The notes: generated from the sequence alone by a model not told the origin. Shown: positions 1 to 8,304, counted from the first letter of the stretch. The stretch is 28,280 bases of DNA from Bacillota bacterium (GCA_023392515.1 JAEVYX010000081.1:1-28280); one strand, 5' to 3'. A program made the numbers and translations.

Positions 1-2
1 GG

Positions 3-1505
3 CGTGATATCCTATTGGATGGCAAGCCCATACTACTTCGCGGGGTTGGTCTTGGCGGATGGCTTTTGCCGGAAGGGTATATGTGGAAGCTGTATGACGC
101 TTGTGACCGGCCCCGCCGTATGGAAGCATTGATTAAAGAGCTTTGCGGTAGTGCATATGCCGAGCAATTTTGGCGGAACTATTTTGACAGATATATATCG
201 TCATGGGATTTAGCACTGATTAAAAAGGAAGGCTTCAACTCTGTCCGGCTGCCTTTAAACGCCCGGCATTTGCACAAAGAGGATACGCTTTCGCGCATCG
301 ACAACCTGATTTCCTTGTGCAGGGAGCTTGGCCTTTTGGTAATACTGGATATGCATGGCGCGCCGGGAGGGCAAACGGGCACGAATATCGATGACAGCGC
401 GAATGACAGGCCCGAACTGTTTGAAAAAGAAGCATATCAGCAAGAACTGATTGACTTGTGGCGAATGTTGGCGCGGCGCTACAAGGACGAAACGGCGGTA
501 GCGGGATATGACTTGATGAATGAGCCGCTGCCGGAGTGGTTTGGCAGTTTCAATCCCATGGTTCTTCCTTTGTACAGGCGGCTGGTCCAAGCTATTAGGG
601 AAGAGGACACAAACCACATGATTATTGTGGAAGGAACGCACTGGGCAACGGATTTTTCAATATTTGATCCGTTGCAAAACACGTCTTTGGATGATAACTG
701 TATGCTGCAGTTTCATAAATACTGGTCCAACCCCGATAAAGAAAGCATTATGCCTTTTCTTCAATATCGGGAAAGGCTGAATATGCCCCTGTTTATGGGG
801 GAAGGCGGAGAAAACAACCTGGCGTGGTATACGGCTGCTTTTCCCCTTTATGAACGGGAAAACATCTCCTGGTCGTTCTGGAGTTATAAAAAAATGGATT
901 GCAAAAACTCTCCCGTAACTTTTTTGGAACCTGCTGGCTGGAAGGATTTAATCCGGCATTTGAAGGGAGAAATGAGCCTGACTGCCCAACAGGCGGAACA
1001 GATATTTGAAAGTTTTTTGAACTCGATTGCTTCCCCCAAAATAAATCAGGAAGTATTTCGGGCTCTCAAGCGGGAAGCGCCTCTTTCAATTCCTGCGGAA
1101 CACTTTGACGCCTGCAGTGCAGTTTCCAAAAGGCTATCCGGTGCGGAATATAGACTGGGGGAAAGCCTGACTATTCTGTTTGAGAATGGAAAGACCGGCA
1201 AACCCAACTACCAACGGTATGGCGGGGAAGACCAGCCGGAGGAGGAAAATCTTGTGCTCCGCCTGCTTCCCGGCGATCGTGCAGCATATTGGTTTGTCAT
1301 GAAAGAGGATAGCAGTATTACGATCACTGCAAGGGGGCCTGGCCGGATTGGTCTGTGTGCAGGTCATTGGCAGGAAAGCATTGATGTCTCGGCGCAGTGG
1401 GGCAGCTATTCTTTGATTTGTGAAACGATCGGCACCGGCGGCATGGAACTATGGGTAACCGGCCTATCTGGTGAAGTGCTGCTGGACACAATTCAGATAG
1501 GGTAA
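3..1505 (+). CDS. Glycoside hydrolase family 5 (cellulase-like) protein, 5' end cut by the window
   Basis: Probably a retaining beta-glycosidase of the GH5 (endoglucanase/exo-glucanase) clan. Counting from the TTG at 15, the protein shows the N-terminal motif LRGVGLGGWL, the acid/base Glu in the NEP motif (about residue 170) and the nucleophile Glu in MGEGG (about residue 263). A C-terminal part from about residue 365 looks like a small beta-sandwich and ends at the TAA at 1503-1505. The frame stays open to the window edge and reads RDILLDGKPILLRG. That matches the usual start of this family, where a dI-x-dGkpv strand precedes the Arg-Gly. The TTG at 15 is therefore internal and the real start lies upstream, so a signal peptide cannot be judged. 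A strong terminator follows at 1569-1629. The family call is firm; the substrate (beta-glucan, beta-mannan or steryl glucoside) is not determined. Confidence 0.88.
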   Translation, partial: RDILLDGKPILLRGVGLGGWLLPEGYMWKLYDACDRPRRMEALIKELCGSAYAEQFWRNYFDRYISSWDLALIKKEGFNSVRLPLNARHLHKEDTLSRIDNLISLCRELGLLVILDMHGAPGGQTGTNIDDSANDRPELFEKEAYQQELIDLWRMLARRYKDETAVAGYDLMNEPLPEWFGSFNPMVLPLYRRLVQAIREEDTNHMIIVEGTHWATDFSIFDPLQNTSLDDNCMLQFHKYWSNPDKESIMPFLQYRERLNMPLFMGEGGENNLAWYTAAFPLYERENISWSFWSYKKMDCKNSPVTFLEPAGWKDLIRHLKGEMSLTAQQAEQIFESFLNSIASPKINQEVFRALKREAPLSIPAEHFDACSAVSKRLSGAEYRLGESLTILFENGKTGKPNYQRYGGEDQPEEENLVLRLLPGDRAAYWFVMKEDSSITITARGPGRIGLCAGHWQESIDVSAQWGSYSLICETIGTGGMELWVTGLSGEVLLDTIQIG

Positions 1506-1568
1506 GATTACACGGACGTAATGCTTGTGTTTCTTTGCTGCATATTTCTTGTCTCTATTCATTGATGT

Positions 1569-1629
1569 CTGCCGTCGCGCTGGATTTGAATTCCACAGTG
1601 AATTTGTCCAGCAGACGGCAGTTTTTTTT
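1569..1629 (+). terminator. Rho-independent terminator of the GH5 gene
   Basis: Inverted repeat CTGCCGTC..CTGGA (from 1569) and TCCAG..GACGGCAG (1607-1621), with a small internal mismatch, followed by eight T at 1622-1629. It lies 64 bp after the GH5 stop codon. Confidence 0.85.
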
Positions 1630-1797
1630 GTATATATGTATTCCGGAATAAAAGCATAATATTTACATCAACAGCAAACTGAATAAAGAAGGTGTGCATT
1701 ATTGTTTATAGAAATATAGATTGGTGATATAACTTGCGACGGATCATCCTCAAATTGCCAAACAAGCGGAAAATGCCAAAGCTACTCATCAAGGAGT

Positions 1798-2337
1798 GTG
1801 TGTGATATAGAATTTTTAAAATCGGAAAAGCAAAGCAGGCTTACATTCGTGTTATTCGCAATTTACATGCTGGCATTAACTTGGCTGATACTCTTGAAAT
1901 TGCAATTTTCCATCCCGGTAATGGAAGTGGGACGAATCATCAATCTGATTCCGCTTCAGGGGTCTTTCGGTGATAACGGCGTGATTCGCTTCAGCGAAAT
2001 CAGAGTGAACATTCTCGCTTTCATACCTTTGGGAATTTACATTTGCATGCTTAAAGCCCCTTGGCCTTTTGTGAAAAAGTTTCTTTCGATTGTTGTCTTG
2101 ACTTTTGCCTTTGAAATAATACAGTTTGGTTTCGCAATCGGAAGAGCTGACATTACCGACATACTCACCAACACGCTCGGCGGGATAATCGGGATTGGTA
2201 TTTATGCCGTGCTGTCCAAGGTCTTAAAAGGCAGGACAAATAAGGTTATCAATATACTTGCCGCAGTATTCACCATTTTGGCATGCATGCTTGTTGCTTT
2301 CCTTTTGGTAAGCCACCGATGGGTGCGTATTAAATAG
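1798..2337 (+). CDS. VanZ family membrane protein
   Basis: A 179-residue integral membrane protein with about four to five hydrophobic segments (residues 15-35, 68-86, 92-112, 120-140, 150-172). The VanZ-type core is visible: an N-terminal W-x-x-L-L-K helix, the NLIPL turn, the N-x-x-x-F-x-P-x-G helix (NILAFIPLG) and the F-E-x-x-Q helix (FAFEIIQFGFAIGRADITD). VanZ proteins give low-level teicoplanin resistance in one vancomycin transposon, but most chromosomal members have no known function. The start is uncertain. The only in-frame start codon is GTG at 1798, yet the AAGGAG at 1791-1796 ends one base before it, which is too close for normal initiation. An in-frame ATA at 1807 sits at the expected distance. 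No vancomycin-resistance partner genes lie nearby. Confidence 0.85.
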   Translation: MCDIEFLKSEKQSRLTFVLFAIYMLALTWLILLKLQFSIPVMEVGRIINLIPLQGSFGDNGVIRFSEIRVNILAFIPLGIYICMLKAPWPFVKKFLSIVVLTFAFEIIQFGFAIGRADITDILTNTLGGIIGIGIYAVLSKVLKGRTNKVINILAAVFTILACMLVAFLLVSHRWVRIK

Positions 2338-2394
2338 ATTGCTGCTGCACAACAACAAGGCATGCTGGCGAAATGTAAGGGGGAGTGACTCTTT

Positions 2395-2745
2395 ATGACA
2401 AATGAACGGGTGTACAAGATGGCGTTTTCGAGCGTCTATCCGCTGCTGGTCCAAAAAGCGGAGCGCAAAGGGCGCACCAAGTTCGAGGTTGATGCTGTGA
2501 TTTGCTGGCTGACGGGGTATGATGATTCCGGCTTGCAAGCGCAAATTTCGAAGAATGTTGATTATGAAACTTTCTTTCGGGAAGCCCCGGAGATCAATCC
2601 CAACGTTACCAAAATTACAGGTGTGATTTGCGGGTATCGCGTGGAGAACATCGAAGATCCGCTTATGCAAAAAGTTCGCTGGCTTGACAAGCTTGTTGAC
2701 GAATTGGCAAAAGGCAAGCCGATGGAGAAGGTTTTGCGGACCTGA
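2395..2745 (+). CDS. DUF2200 family protein
   Basis: A 116-residue soluble protein with the full DUF2200 pattern: MTNERVYKMAF at the N-terminus, then VYPLLVQKAERKGRTK, then the WLTGYD motif around residues 38-43. No biochemical function is established for the family. The length is typical and the ATG has a good ribosome site (AAGGGGGAG, about 9 bp upstream). It is followed in the same direction by the Imm5-like gene, 97 bp downstream, and the two may be co-transcribed. The C-terminus predicts helical, charged surface (WLDKLVDELAKGK). Confidence 0.88.
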   Translation: MTNERVYKMAFSSVYPLLVQKAERKGRTKFEVDAVICWLTGYDDSGLQAQISKNVDYETFFREAPEINPNVTKITGVICGYRVENIEDPLMQKVRWLDKLVDELAKGKPMEKVLRT

Positions 2746-2842
2746 AGGTGAATGGTGCTGCGTAAGCGGAGATGGCAATGTTCGAACCCACATATGTGCT
2801 GTATGTGAGAGGAAATTCATAACCCCAAAAAGGAGTGCGAGA

Positions 2843-3370
2843 ATGCCGCAAGCAAGAAAGATGCTAAGAGACTGGAATGCACCATATATTCAGTCGCTTA
2901 TGAAATTGATTGAGACCCAGAGCAAGGCAACCCTCGCCGCTTGGGCAGTTGATTATGCCCGGCAGGTTATGCTGCCGCTTTGGAGCAAGCACTACCCGGA
3001 CGATAGGCGGCCTCAGTATGCGCTGGACGCTGCCCGCACGTGGTTATCGGGAGCAATCAAACTGCCCATGGCGAAAGCGGCGATCCTTGCGTGCCATGCG
3101 GCCGCCCGTGAAGCAGGCGCAATTCCTGCTGCGCAGGCGGCGGCCAGGACAATAGGCCAATGCGCGTCGACCATCCATTCGGCAAGGCACTGCATCGGCC
3201 TTGCTTTTTACGGAGCCTTGGCGGTCGCATATGACCGGCTTGGGGCTGACGCACCGTGGGGACAAATCGAGCAATGCGCCGCCGAAGCGTGCGGGCGTAT
3301 GGAAGATGCCCTGAATGCCATTGCCGTGGAGAACGAGCCGAACCCGGCGAAAATCAACTGGAAATGCTGA
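2843..3370 (+). CDS. Imm5-like putative immunity protein (all-alpha)
   Basis: The protein starts at ATG 2843, 6-7 bp after AAGGAG, and has 175 residues; a longer frame to 2684 exists but lacks support. It is Ala- and Trp-rich and helical, with conserved-looking stretches ALDAARTWLSGAIKLPMAK, AILACHAAAREA, CIGLAFYGALAVAYDRLG and a VENEPNPAKINWKC tail. I recognise these as the Imm5-like putative immunity family, predicted from polymorphic-toxin loci to neutralise a toxin. No toxin gene with Rhs, LXG or WXG100 features is adjacent, so it appears to be an orphan immunity gene. The family call comes from memory of these motifs and the biochemical role is only a prediction in the literature. Confidence 0.75.
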   Translation: MPQARKMLRDWNAPYIQSLMKLIETQSKATLAAWAVDYARQVMLPLWSKHYPDDRRPQYALDAARTWLSGAIKLPMAKAAILACHAAAREAGAIPAAQAAARTIGQCASTIHSARHCIGLAFYGALAVAYDRLGADAPWGQIEQCAAEACGRMEDALNAIAVENEPNPAKINWKC

Positions 3371-3522
3371 CAGAGGCCCATGAGGGCAGTGCGTTCTGCA
3401 AGGAATGCCATAGATAAAAAACATTGGACCATGCTGCTCTTTCTTTAGCTGCAAGCTATCACGATGAGAAATTTTCGTACGGTTTAGTCGAAATGACTGT
3501 CGAAGGAGGAGAGGGGTAAGGT

Positions 3523-4503
3523 ATGGATTATTCGAATTTCTCAAGAGAGCAGCTGATAGATCGTGTTGAAGAGCTTGAGGCGTTAACACGAGAATTGCTG
3601 AAGGAAAAAGAACAGGAAGCCAGGCTTGAGTATGCCTGGACAGGCAACCTTGGCCATTGGTATTGGAATATTAAGACCAATGAGGTGACGTTTAACCCGC
3701 TCAAAGTAACCACGCTGGGTTATGACAAAAGTGAAATACCAGAGAAAGTTACCTATCAGTTTTTTACGAACAAGCTGCATCCGGAGGATTACGCTAAAAT
3801 CATGGATGCTATGCGCAATCACTTGAACGGAAGCGCAAATGTATATGAGGTTGAGTATCGCATTCAGACAAAAGACGGGAAATATAAATGGTACTATGAT
3901 CGTGGGAAAATAACACAGTATGATATGCATGGTAAACCGTTAATGCTTGCTGGAATTGTTTTTGACATAACCGAAAAGAAAGAGACCCAGCTGGAGCTGG
4001 AATATAAGAACAGAATTCTGGCTGAAATGTCATCGATTGATGGATTGACAAAAATCAGCAATCATAGAACATTGATTGCAAAATTGAAGGTTGGAGTATT
4101 GGAGGCAAGCAGAACAAACGGCCCTTTATCAATTGCTTTATTTGATATAGACGATTTTAAACAGGTAAATGACAGCAAAGGTCATGTCTATGGTGACCAA
4201 GTGCTCGTTGATATTGCGGAGATTATCAACAAGAACATTAGGGATACCGATTTGGCGGGGAGATATGGCGGGGAAGAGTTTATGGTTATTTTTGCAAATG
4301 CTGATCTTGTTACAGCCTCAAATATCGCAGAGCGTATCAGAAAAGCGATTGAAAACAATCTTTTTTGTGATGGAATAGCTGTAACAATCAGCGGTGGAGT
4401 AAAGCAGTATATGGGGGAAAACCTGACGCAATTTATTCACGAAGCAGACAAGAACTTGTATGAAGCAAAAAAGAACGGGAAAAACCAGATCATATCAAAA
4501 TAA
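3523..4503 (+). CDS. PAS-GGDEF diguanylate cyclase (cytosolic sensor)
   Basis: Predicted to make cyclic di-GMP from two GTP. Residues 5-38 form a charged coiled coil. Residues 40-150 are a PAS_3-type sensor: Trp-rich start, LHPEDY, VEYRIQTKDGKYKWYYDRG, then GIVFDITEKK leading into the signalling helix. Residues 165-326 are the GGDEF domain, with DGLTKISNHR at its start, the metal site Asp in ALFDIDDFKQVND, and the catalytic GGEEF at 249-253. The inhibitory I-site RxxD is present at 240-243, exactly five residues before GGEEF, so product feedback inhibition is expected. There is no membrane segment, so the signal sensed is cytoplasmic and unknown. ATG 3523 follows AAGGAGGAGAGGGG. It appears monocistronic or loosely joined to the flavodoxin gene 70 bp downstream. 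Confidence 0.93.
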   Translation: MDYSNFSREQLIDRVEELEALTRELLKEKEQEARLEYAWTGNLGHWYWNIKTNEVTFNPLKVTTLGYDKSEIPEKVTYQFFTNKLHPEDYAKIMDAMRNHLNGSANVYEVEYRIQTKDGKYKWYYDRGKITQYDMHGKPLMLAGIVFDITEKKETQLELEYKNRILAEMSSIDGLTKISNHRTLIAKLKVGVLEASRTNGPLSIALFDIDDFKQVNDSKGHVYGDQVLVDIAEIINKNIRDTDLAGRYGGEEFMVIFANADLVTASNIAERIRKAIENNLFCDGIAVTISGGVKQYMGENLTQFIHEADKNLYEAKKNGKNQIISK

Positions 4504-4573
4504 TTTGATTTCGCGGCGAATAGGAAGTATCTGCATACCAAAACAGAGAATCAAGCATAGGGAGGTATAGCAA

Positions 4574-5059
4574 ATGGTAATTGTGTATGAATCAAAGACT
4601 GGTTTTACAAAAAAATATGCCGATATGCTCGCTGCAAAGACAAAGCTAAAGGTTTTCAGAATAAAGGAATTTTTAAAGACTCATCAAGAGGAAGAGATTA
4701 TTTTTCTCGGCTGGATGAAAGTTGGGAAGATACAAGGCCTTGATAAACTGCGAAGACATACTATCATAGCTGTTTGCGGATCAGGTACGGGACGAACCGC
4801 TGAACCTGATACTGAAACAGTTATCGCTAGAAATAAGTTGGAGGGCATACCATTTTTCTATCTGCGCGGCGGCTGTCATCCTTTAAAGGAGATGAGAGGC
4901 TGGGATAAAATCATGCTGTCCATGTTTGTAAAGATGCTTAAAAGCCGTAAGGATAAAGATGAGAAGCAAGAAGAGGCCATTTCTATTATTGAGAACGGTT
5001 TTGATGGGGTGAAAGAAGAAAATCTTATGCCGGTTATGCATTGGCTGTGTGCGAGGTAA
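4574..5059 (+). CDS. Flavodoxin-domain protein (HemG/flavodoxin_5 type)
   Basis: A 161-residue protein with a flavodoxin-like fold. The N-terminal beta strand and phosphate loop VIVYESKTGFTKKYA (residues 2-16) bind FMN phosphate in this family, and strands IIFLGWM and IIAVCGSG follow. The arrangement resembles the protoporphyrinogen-oxidase-like flavodoxin domain proteins common in Clostridia, which probably act as electron carriers or small FMN reductases. ATG 4574 has a GGGAGG site about 9 bp upstream. The SDR gene begins only 12 bp after its stop and has its own GGGAG site, so the two form an operon. That makes a linked redox role plausible, but the substrate is unknown. Confidence 0.8.
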   Translation: MVIVYESKTGFTKKYADMLAAKTKLKVFRIKEFLKTHQEEEIIFLGWMKVGKIQGLDKLRRHTIIAVCGSGTGRTAEPDTETVIARNKLEGIPFFYLRGGCHPLKEMRGWDKIMLSMFVKMLKSRKDKDEKQEEAISIIENGFDGVKEENLMPVMHWLCAR

Positions 5060-5071
5060 GGGAGAGCTATT

Positions 5072-5863
5072 ATGAAAAACGTTGTAATAACAGGCAGTAC
5101 CCGAGGCATTGGCTTTTCTATGGCAGCAGAATTTCTTGGCGCCGGATGCAACGTTACGCTGTCCGGCAGGGGTGAAGCATTGCCGGAAGCGGCCGCCGCC
5201 TCACTATCCCAATACAGAGGGAAATACAATTACATCCCATGCAATGTCCAGATGAAAGATAGCCTGCAAAACCTTTGGGATGCATCTTTGGCACAGTGGG
5301 GTACGATAGATATATGGATTAACAACGCAGGGCAAAACGTGCCGCATATGTTAGCGTGGGAAACGGGTGAGACCTACACCGAAAATGTGATTCAAACGAA
5401 TATTACCGGCATGATATACGGTTCACAAATTGCAGCGGCGGGAATGCTGAAACAGGGGCATGGCGCGATATACAGCATGGAAGGCCTTGGCTCCAATAAT
5501 ATGGTACAGCAAAAAACAATACTCTATGGTACCACCAAGCATGCGCTAACGTACTTTATGAAAGGGCTTGCCAAGGAACTTGAGGGTACCGGTATATTGG
5601 CGGGACGATTATCTCCCGGCATGATGCTGACTGATTTCATTACAAAAAACCCGGACGGGGATCAGTCGGATGTTATCCTGAACGAGAAGTTTAGAAGGTT
5701 GTTCAATATATTGGCAGACAGACCAGAAACGGTTGCGAAGTTTTTCATACAGAAAATGCTAAACAACAGGAAAAACAATGTCCAGATTTCATGGCTGACA
5801 AACAGAAAGGCGGCATGGCGCTTCTTAACTGCAAGATACCGCAAAGAAAAGCTATTATCATGA
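5072..5863 (+). CDS. SDR family NAD(P)-dependent oxidoreductase
   Basis: A 263-residue classical short-chain dehydrogenase/reductase. It shows the Rossmann cofactor motif TGSTRGIG (residues 7-14), the NNAG motif (84-87), the structural Asn of QTNITG (about 110) and the catalytic YxxxK as YGTTK (Y152, K156). A catalytic Ser is expected about 13 residues before the Tyr. Here Ser135 and Ser141 flank that position, so the exact residue is uncertain. An Arg follows the glycine motif region (SGRGE), which hints at NADP(H). It is the second gene of a two-gene unit with the flavodoxin-domain protein. The substrate cannot be read from sequence. Confidence 0.9.
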   Translation: MKNVVITGSTRGIGFSMAAEFLGAGCNVTLSGRGEALPEAAAASLSQYRGKYNYIPCNVQMKDSLQNLWDASLAQWGTIDIWINNAGQNVPHMLAWETGETYTENVIQTNITGMIYGSQIAAAGMLKQGHGAIYSMEGLGSNNMVQQKTILYGTTKHALTYFMKGLAKELEGTGILAGRLSPGMMLTDFITKNPDGDQSDVILNEKFRRLFNILADRPETVAKFFIQKMLNNRKNNVQISWLTNRKAAWRFLTARYRKEKLLS

Positions 5864-5898
5864 ACTGAGCTTACGCGATGGTTGGCTGCAAAAAAGTG

Positions 5899-5932
5899 AA
5901 AAACGGGCAGAAAAAGTGCATTTTTCTACCCG
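5899..5932 (-). terminator. Rho-independent terminator of the padR/ABC operon
   Basis: Arms CGGGCAGAAAAA (5904-5915) and TTTTTCTACCCG (5921-5932) pair with one mismatch around a 5-nt loop. Reading the - strand, the stem is followed by TTTTTCACTTTTTT, which is the better T-tract. It therefore mainly ends the leftward ABC operon, though it may also serve the rightward SDR transcript. Confidence 0.75.
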
Positions 5933-5994
5933 CCCTTTGGCTTTTATAGAGGATGCTAGGTCTTAACTGTACCCATAAGTTTTAAATACATGTG

Positions 5995-6762
5995 TTATGC
6001 ATGCTTTTTATATACCTTCATTGCGAAGATATATGCCACGATCGCAATTCCGGCACACCATGTAAGCGCAACCCATATATCCTTGCCAACCGGCTGGTTT
6101 GACAGTAATGCGTGGATGGCTTCCACGATGGAGGTTACAGGCTGGTTTTCAGCAAAAGCGCGAACAACCGGCGGCATTGATTCGGTTGGCACAAACGCCG
6201 AGCTGATAAAGGGCAGGAAGATGATCGGATAAGAAAATGTCGTTGCACCGTCTATTGATTTTGCGGACAGCCCTGCAATTGCCGATATCCAGGTTAAAGC
6301 CAGTGTAAATAGAGCGAGGATACCGGCTACAGCCAGCCAGGACAGCAATCCTGCCGAGGAACGGAAGCCCATCAACCAGGCGGCGAGTATGATTACCACA
6401 ACCGAAATCGCATTGGATACCAGCGATGTCAGCACATGCCCCCACAACGTGCTTGAGCGAACAATCGGCATGGAATGAAACCGTTCAAATATGCCGTTTT
6501 GCATATCGTTATACATGCGGTATGCCGTGTAGGAAACGCCGCTTGCAATTGCAATCAGCAGGATACCAGGCAGCAGATAATTTACATAATTGTCTGTGCC
6601 GGTTTGAATCGCACCGCCAAAAACATAGACGAACAGCAGCATAAAGGTGATTGGCATAATGGTTACTTTGATGATGGTATCCATGCTGCGAAGAATATGG
6701 CGCATGGAACGCCCAAACATCACACGCATATCGCCGAAAAAATGTCTATTAGCCGCTTCCAT
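5995..6762 (-). CDS. ABC-2 type transporter permease (DrrB-like)
   Basis: A 255-residue membrane protein with six hydrophobic segments and the ABC-2 layout: a cytosolic N-terminus (RHFFGDMRVMFGRSMRHILRS), TM1 with MPITFMLLFVYVFGG, the amphipathic segment YRMYNDMQNGIFERFHSMP after TM2, and the late PIIFLPFISSAFVP pair. In DrrAB-type exporters this subunit forms the pore for drugs, lipids or peptides. Its ATG directly abuts the TAA of the ATPase gene, so the two are translationally coupled. It is the last gene of the padR-DUF1048-ATPase-permease operon. The natural substrate is unknown; an antimicrobial or envelope-stress compound sensed by PadR is the usual expectation. Confidence 0.92.
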   Translation of the reverse strand: MEAANRHFFGDMRVMFGRSMRHILRSMDTIIKVTIMPITFMLLFVYVFGGAIQTGTDNYVNYLLPGILLIAIASGVSYTAYRMYNDMQNGIFERFHSMPIVRSSTLWGHVLTSLVSNAISVVVIILAAWLMGFRSSAGLLSWLAVAGILALFTLALTWISAIAGLSAKSIDGATTFSYPIIFLPFISSAFVPTESMPPVVRAFAENQPVTSIVEAIHALLSNQPVGKDIWVALTWCAGIAIVAYIFAMKVYKKHA

Positions 6763-7524
6763 TTATTTTTCCTCCTTTTTGCCGATGATGGCGAGGAAGA
6801 TCTCCTCCAAAGTCGGCTGCTTTTCAATGTATTCCACCTTTGCGGGGGGGAACAGCTTCTTTAGCTCTGCAAGCGTGCCATCCGCGATAATTCTCCCCTC
6901 GTGCAGAATGGCGATTCGGTCGGCGAGCTGCTCGGCCTCCTCCAAATACTGCGTCGTCAGGAATACCGTTGTGCCGCCGCCGGCAAGCTCTTTGACCATT
7001 TTCCAGACCTCGATACGGGCCTCCGGGTCCAGCCCTGTGGTAGGCTCGTCGAGGAAAATGATCTGCGGCTTTCCAACAAGGCTCATAGCCAGGTCGAGCC
7101 TGCGGCGCATACCACCGGAATATGCAGACACCTTGCGGTTTGCGGCTTCGGTTAAACCAAAGCGTTTTAACATATCCTCCGCAATCTGCCGCGGATTTTT
7201 TAGGTGCCGCAGCTTGGCAATCATGATAAGGTTCTCCTGCCCGGTCAAAATCTCGTCTACGGCGGCAAACTGCCCGGTCAGGCTTATCGACTGCCGCACG
7301 CTGTCGGGGTTGGACATAATATGAAATCCGTTTACGGAGGCGGTTCCTCCATCCGGTTTCAGCAGGGTAGTTAATATCTTGACGATCGTTGTCTTACCCG
7401 CGCCGTTGGAGCCCAGCAGGGCAAAAATGCTGCCCTTTTCCACCTCAAAATCCACGCTCTTGAGGACTTTTGTGGCCTTGAAGGATTTTTGCAGCCCCTT
7501 CACTTGAATTGCGGTTTCTGTCAT
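6763..7524 (-). CDS. ABC transporter ATP-binding protein (DrrA-like)
   Basis: A 253-residue ATPase with Walker A GSNGAGKTT (residues 38-46), a Q-loop near SLTGQF, the signature YSGGMRRR (135-142) and Walker B IIFLDEPTTGLDP (155-167). The switch position reads LTTQYLEEAEQLADR, with Gln where most ABC ATPases have His. That Gln is typical of the DrrA daunorubicin-resistance branch, so it supports the family call and does not suggest a dead enzyme. The C-terminal LEEIFLAIIG segment is also DrrA-like. The gene overlaps the DUF1048 gene by 4 bp (ATGA) and runs directly into the permease. It energises the neighbouring permease. Confidence 0.95.
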   Translation of the reverse strand: MTETAIQVKGLQKSFKATKVLKSVDFEVEKGSIFALLGSNGAGKTTIVKILTTLLKPDGGTASVNGFHIMSNPDSVRQSISLTGQFAAVDEILTGQENLIMIAKLRHLKNPRQIAEDMLKRFGLTEAANRKVSAYSGGMRRRLDLAMSLVGKPQIIFLDEPTTGLDPEARIEVWKMVKELAGGGTTVFLTTQYLEEAEQLADRIAILHEGRIIADGTLAELKKLFPPAKVEYIEKQPTLEEIFLAIIGKKEEK

Positions 7525-7892
7525 TTTGAATCCTTCACCTTTCCCAGCTTTTTCAGTATGTCACGGTTGAGTGCCTCTCGCCAGTTTTCTGTGTATGTGC
7601 TGGCGCTGCGAAGAAGCTCTTCACAGAAGGCGGCCACGTCCTCGCCGGTAATCTCCAAAATATGCTTACCGTTTGCCGCGCCGTCCTCAAACAGTTCTAT
7701 CAGGTCATAATGGATCTTCAGCATGTCATAACCGGCTCCCGCCGCGAACATCCACATATGCCCTTGGATTTTCTTGAATACGTATTGGTAGTCTTCCGGC
7801 AGAGCCGCCACCCTTGCCATCTGCTGCTTGTACTCGCGCTTGCTCTCAATCATTTTTTTGATATTGAAGTAGTTATCAAAAAAGTCAGACAT
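7521..7892 (-). CDS. DUF1048 family protein of the padR/ABC operon
   Basis: A 123-residue soluble helical protein with the DUF1048 pattern: an N-terminal IKKMIESKREYKQQM helix, LPEDYQYVFKKIQ, and the C-terminal WREALNRDILKKL. Its function is unknown; the family is nearly always encoded beside padR genes and exporter operons in Bacillota. Here it overlaps padR by 8 bp and the ATPase gene by 4 bp, so all three are translated in a coupled way. A regulatory accessory role for PadR or the exporter is inferred from context only. Confidence 0.87.
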   Translation of the reverse strand: MSDFFDNYFNIKKMIESKREYKQQMARVAALPEDYQYVFKKIQGHMWMFAAGAGYDMLKIHYDLIELFEDGAANGKHILEITGEDVAAFCEELLRSASTYTENWREALNRDILKKLGKVKDSK

Positions 7893-8226
7893 TTGCTTGC
7901 TCCTCCTTTAATTGGCTGATTTTCGACCCGACGAACTCCCACTTTTCCCAGAACCTTCGCAGCTCCTCACGCCCCGCGTCGTTGAGCACGTAAAACTTGC
8001 GCGGCGGGCCCATATCGGACGGTTTTTTTTCAATGTCCACCAGTTTGTTTTTTTCAAGCCGTACCAAAATGGTATAGACCGTTCCTTCCACAACATCTGT
8101 GAAGCCGAGGGCGTTCAGCCGCCGCGTAATTTCGTAACCGTAGGTTTCTTTGCGGCTTATAATTTCCAGGACGCAGCCCTCGAGCACGCCTTTAAGCATT
8201 TCTGTTAAGTCTTCCAGTGTGATCAC
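7885..8226 (-). CDS. PadR family transcriptional repressor
   Basis: A 113-residue winged-helix regulator. The PadR pattern is clear: LKGVLEGCVLEIISRKETYGYEITRRLN (helices 1-2), then VVEGTVYTILVRLEKNKLV (recognition helix and wing) and GPPRKFYVLNDAGREELRRF. The short C-terminal helix is the dimerisation element of the small PadR-s2 class. These proteins usually repress their own operon and release DNA on binding a small hydrophobic ligand. It is the first gene of the four-gene exporter operon, preceded by a near-consensus promoter with inverted repeats at and just after the -10 box, which fits autorepression. Confidence 0.93.
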   Translation of the reverse strand: MITLEDLTEMLKGVLEGCVLEIISRKETYGYEITRRLNALGFTDVVEGTVYTILVRLEKNKLVDIEKKPSDMGPPRKFYVLNDAGREELRRFWEKWEFVGSKISQLKEEQANV

Positions 8227-8252
8227 CCCTTGCTATTCTGTATGACTGATAT

Positions 8253-8304
8253 TAAGTATTACTTACTACCGCTACATAGTAACACGAAGTAGCTGACCTG
8301 TCAA
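8253..8304 (-). promoter_or_regulatory. padR operon promoter with candidate PadR operator
   Basis: On the - strand, -35 TTGACA (8299-8304), a 17-bp spacer and -10 TACTAT (8276-8281). Just downstream lies the perfect palindrome TAAGTA-A-TACTTA (8253-8265), and TACTA-N8-TAGTA overlaps the -10. Either would block transcription when bound, as expected for a PadR autorepressor. Confidence 0.75.

Noticed and set aside
2684..2842. N-terminal extension of the Imm5-like protein
   Set aside because: It overlaps the DUF2200 gene and lacks a ribosome site, while ATG 2843 has a good one and matches the family's start.
2770..2850. tRNA-like stretch around GTTCGAACCC
   Set aside because: Only a T-loop-like string is present on either strand. 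No acceptor stem, anticodon arm or D-loop can be drawn.
6647..7324. 225-codon + strand frame over the ABC genes
   Set aside because: It is Ser-rich antisense of the ATPase and permease genes.
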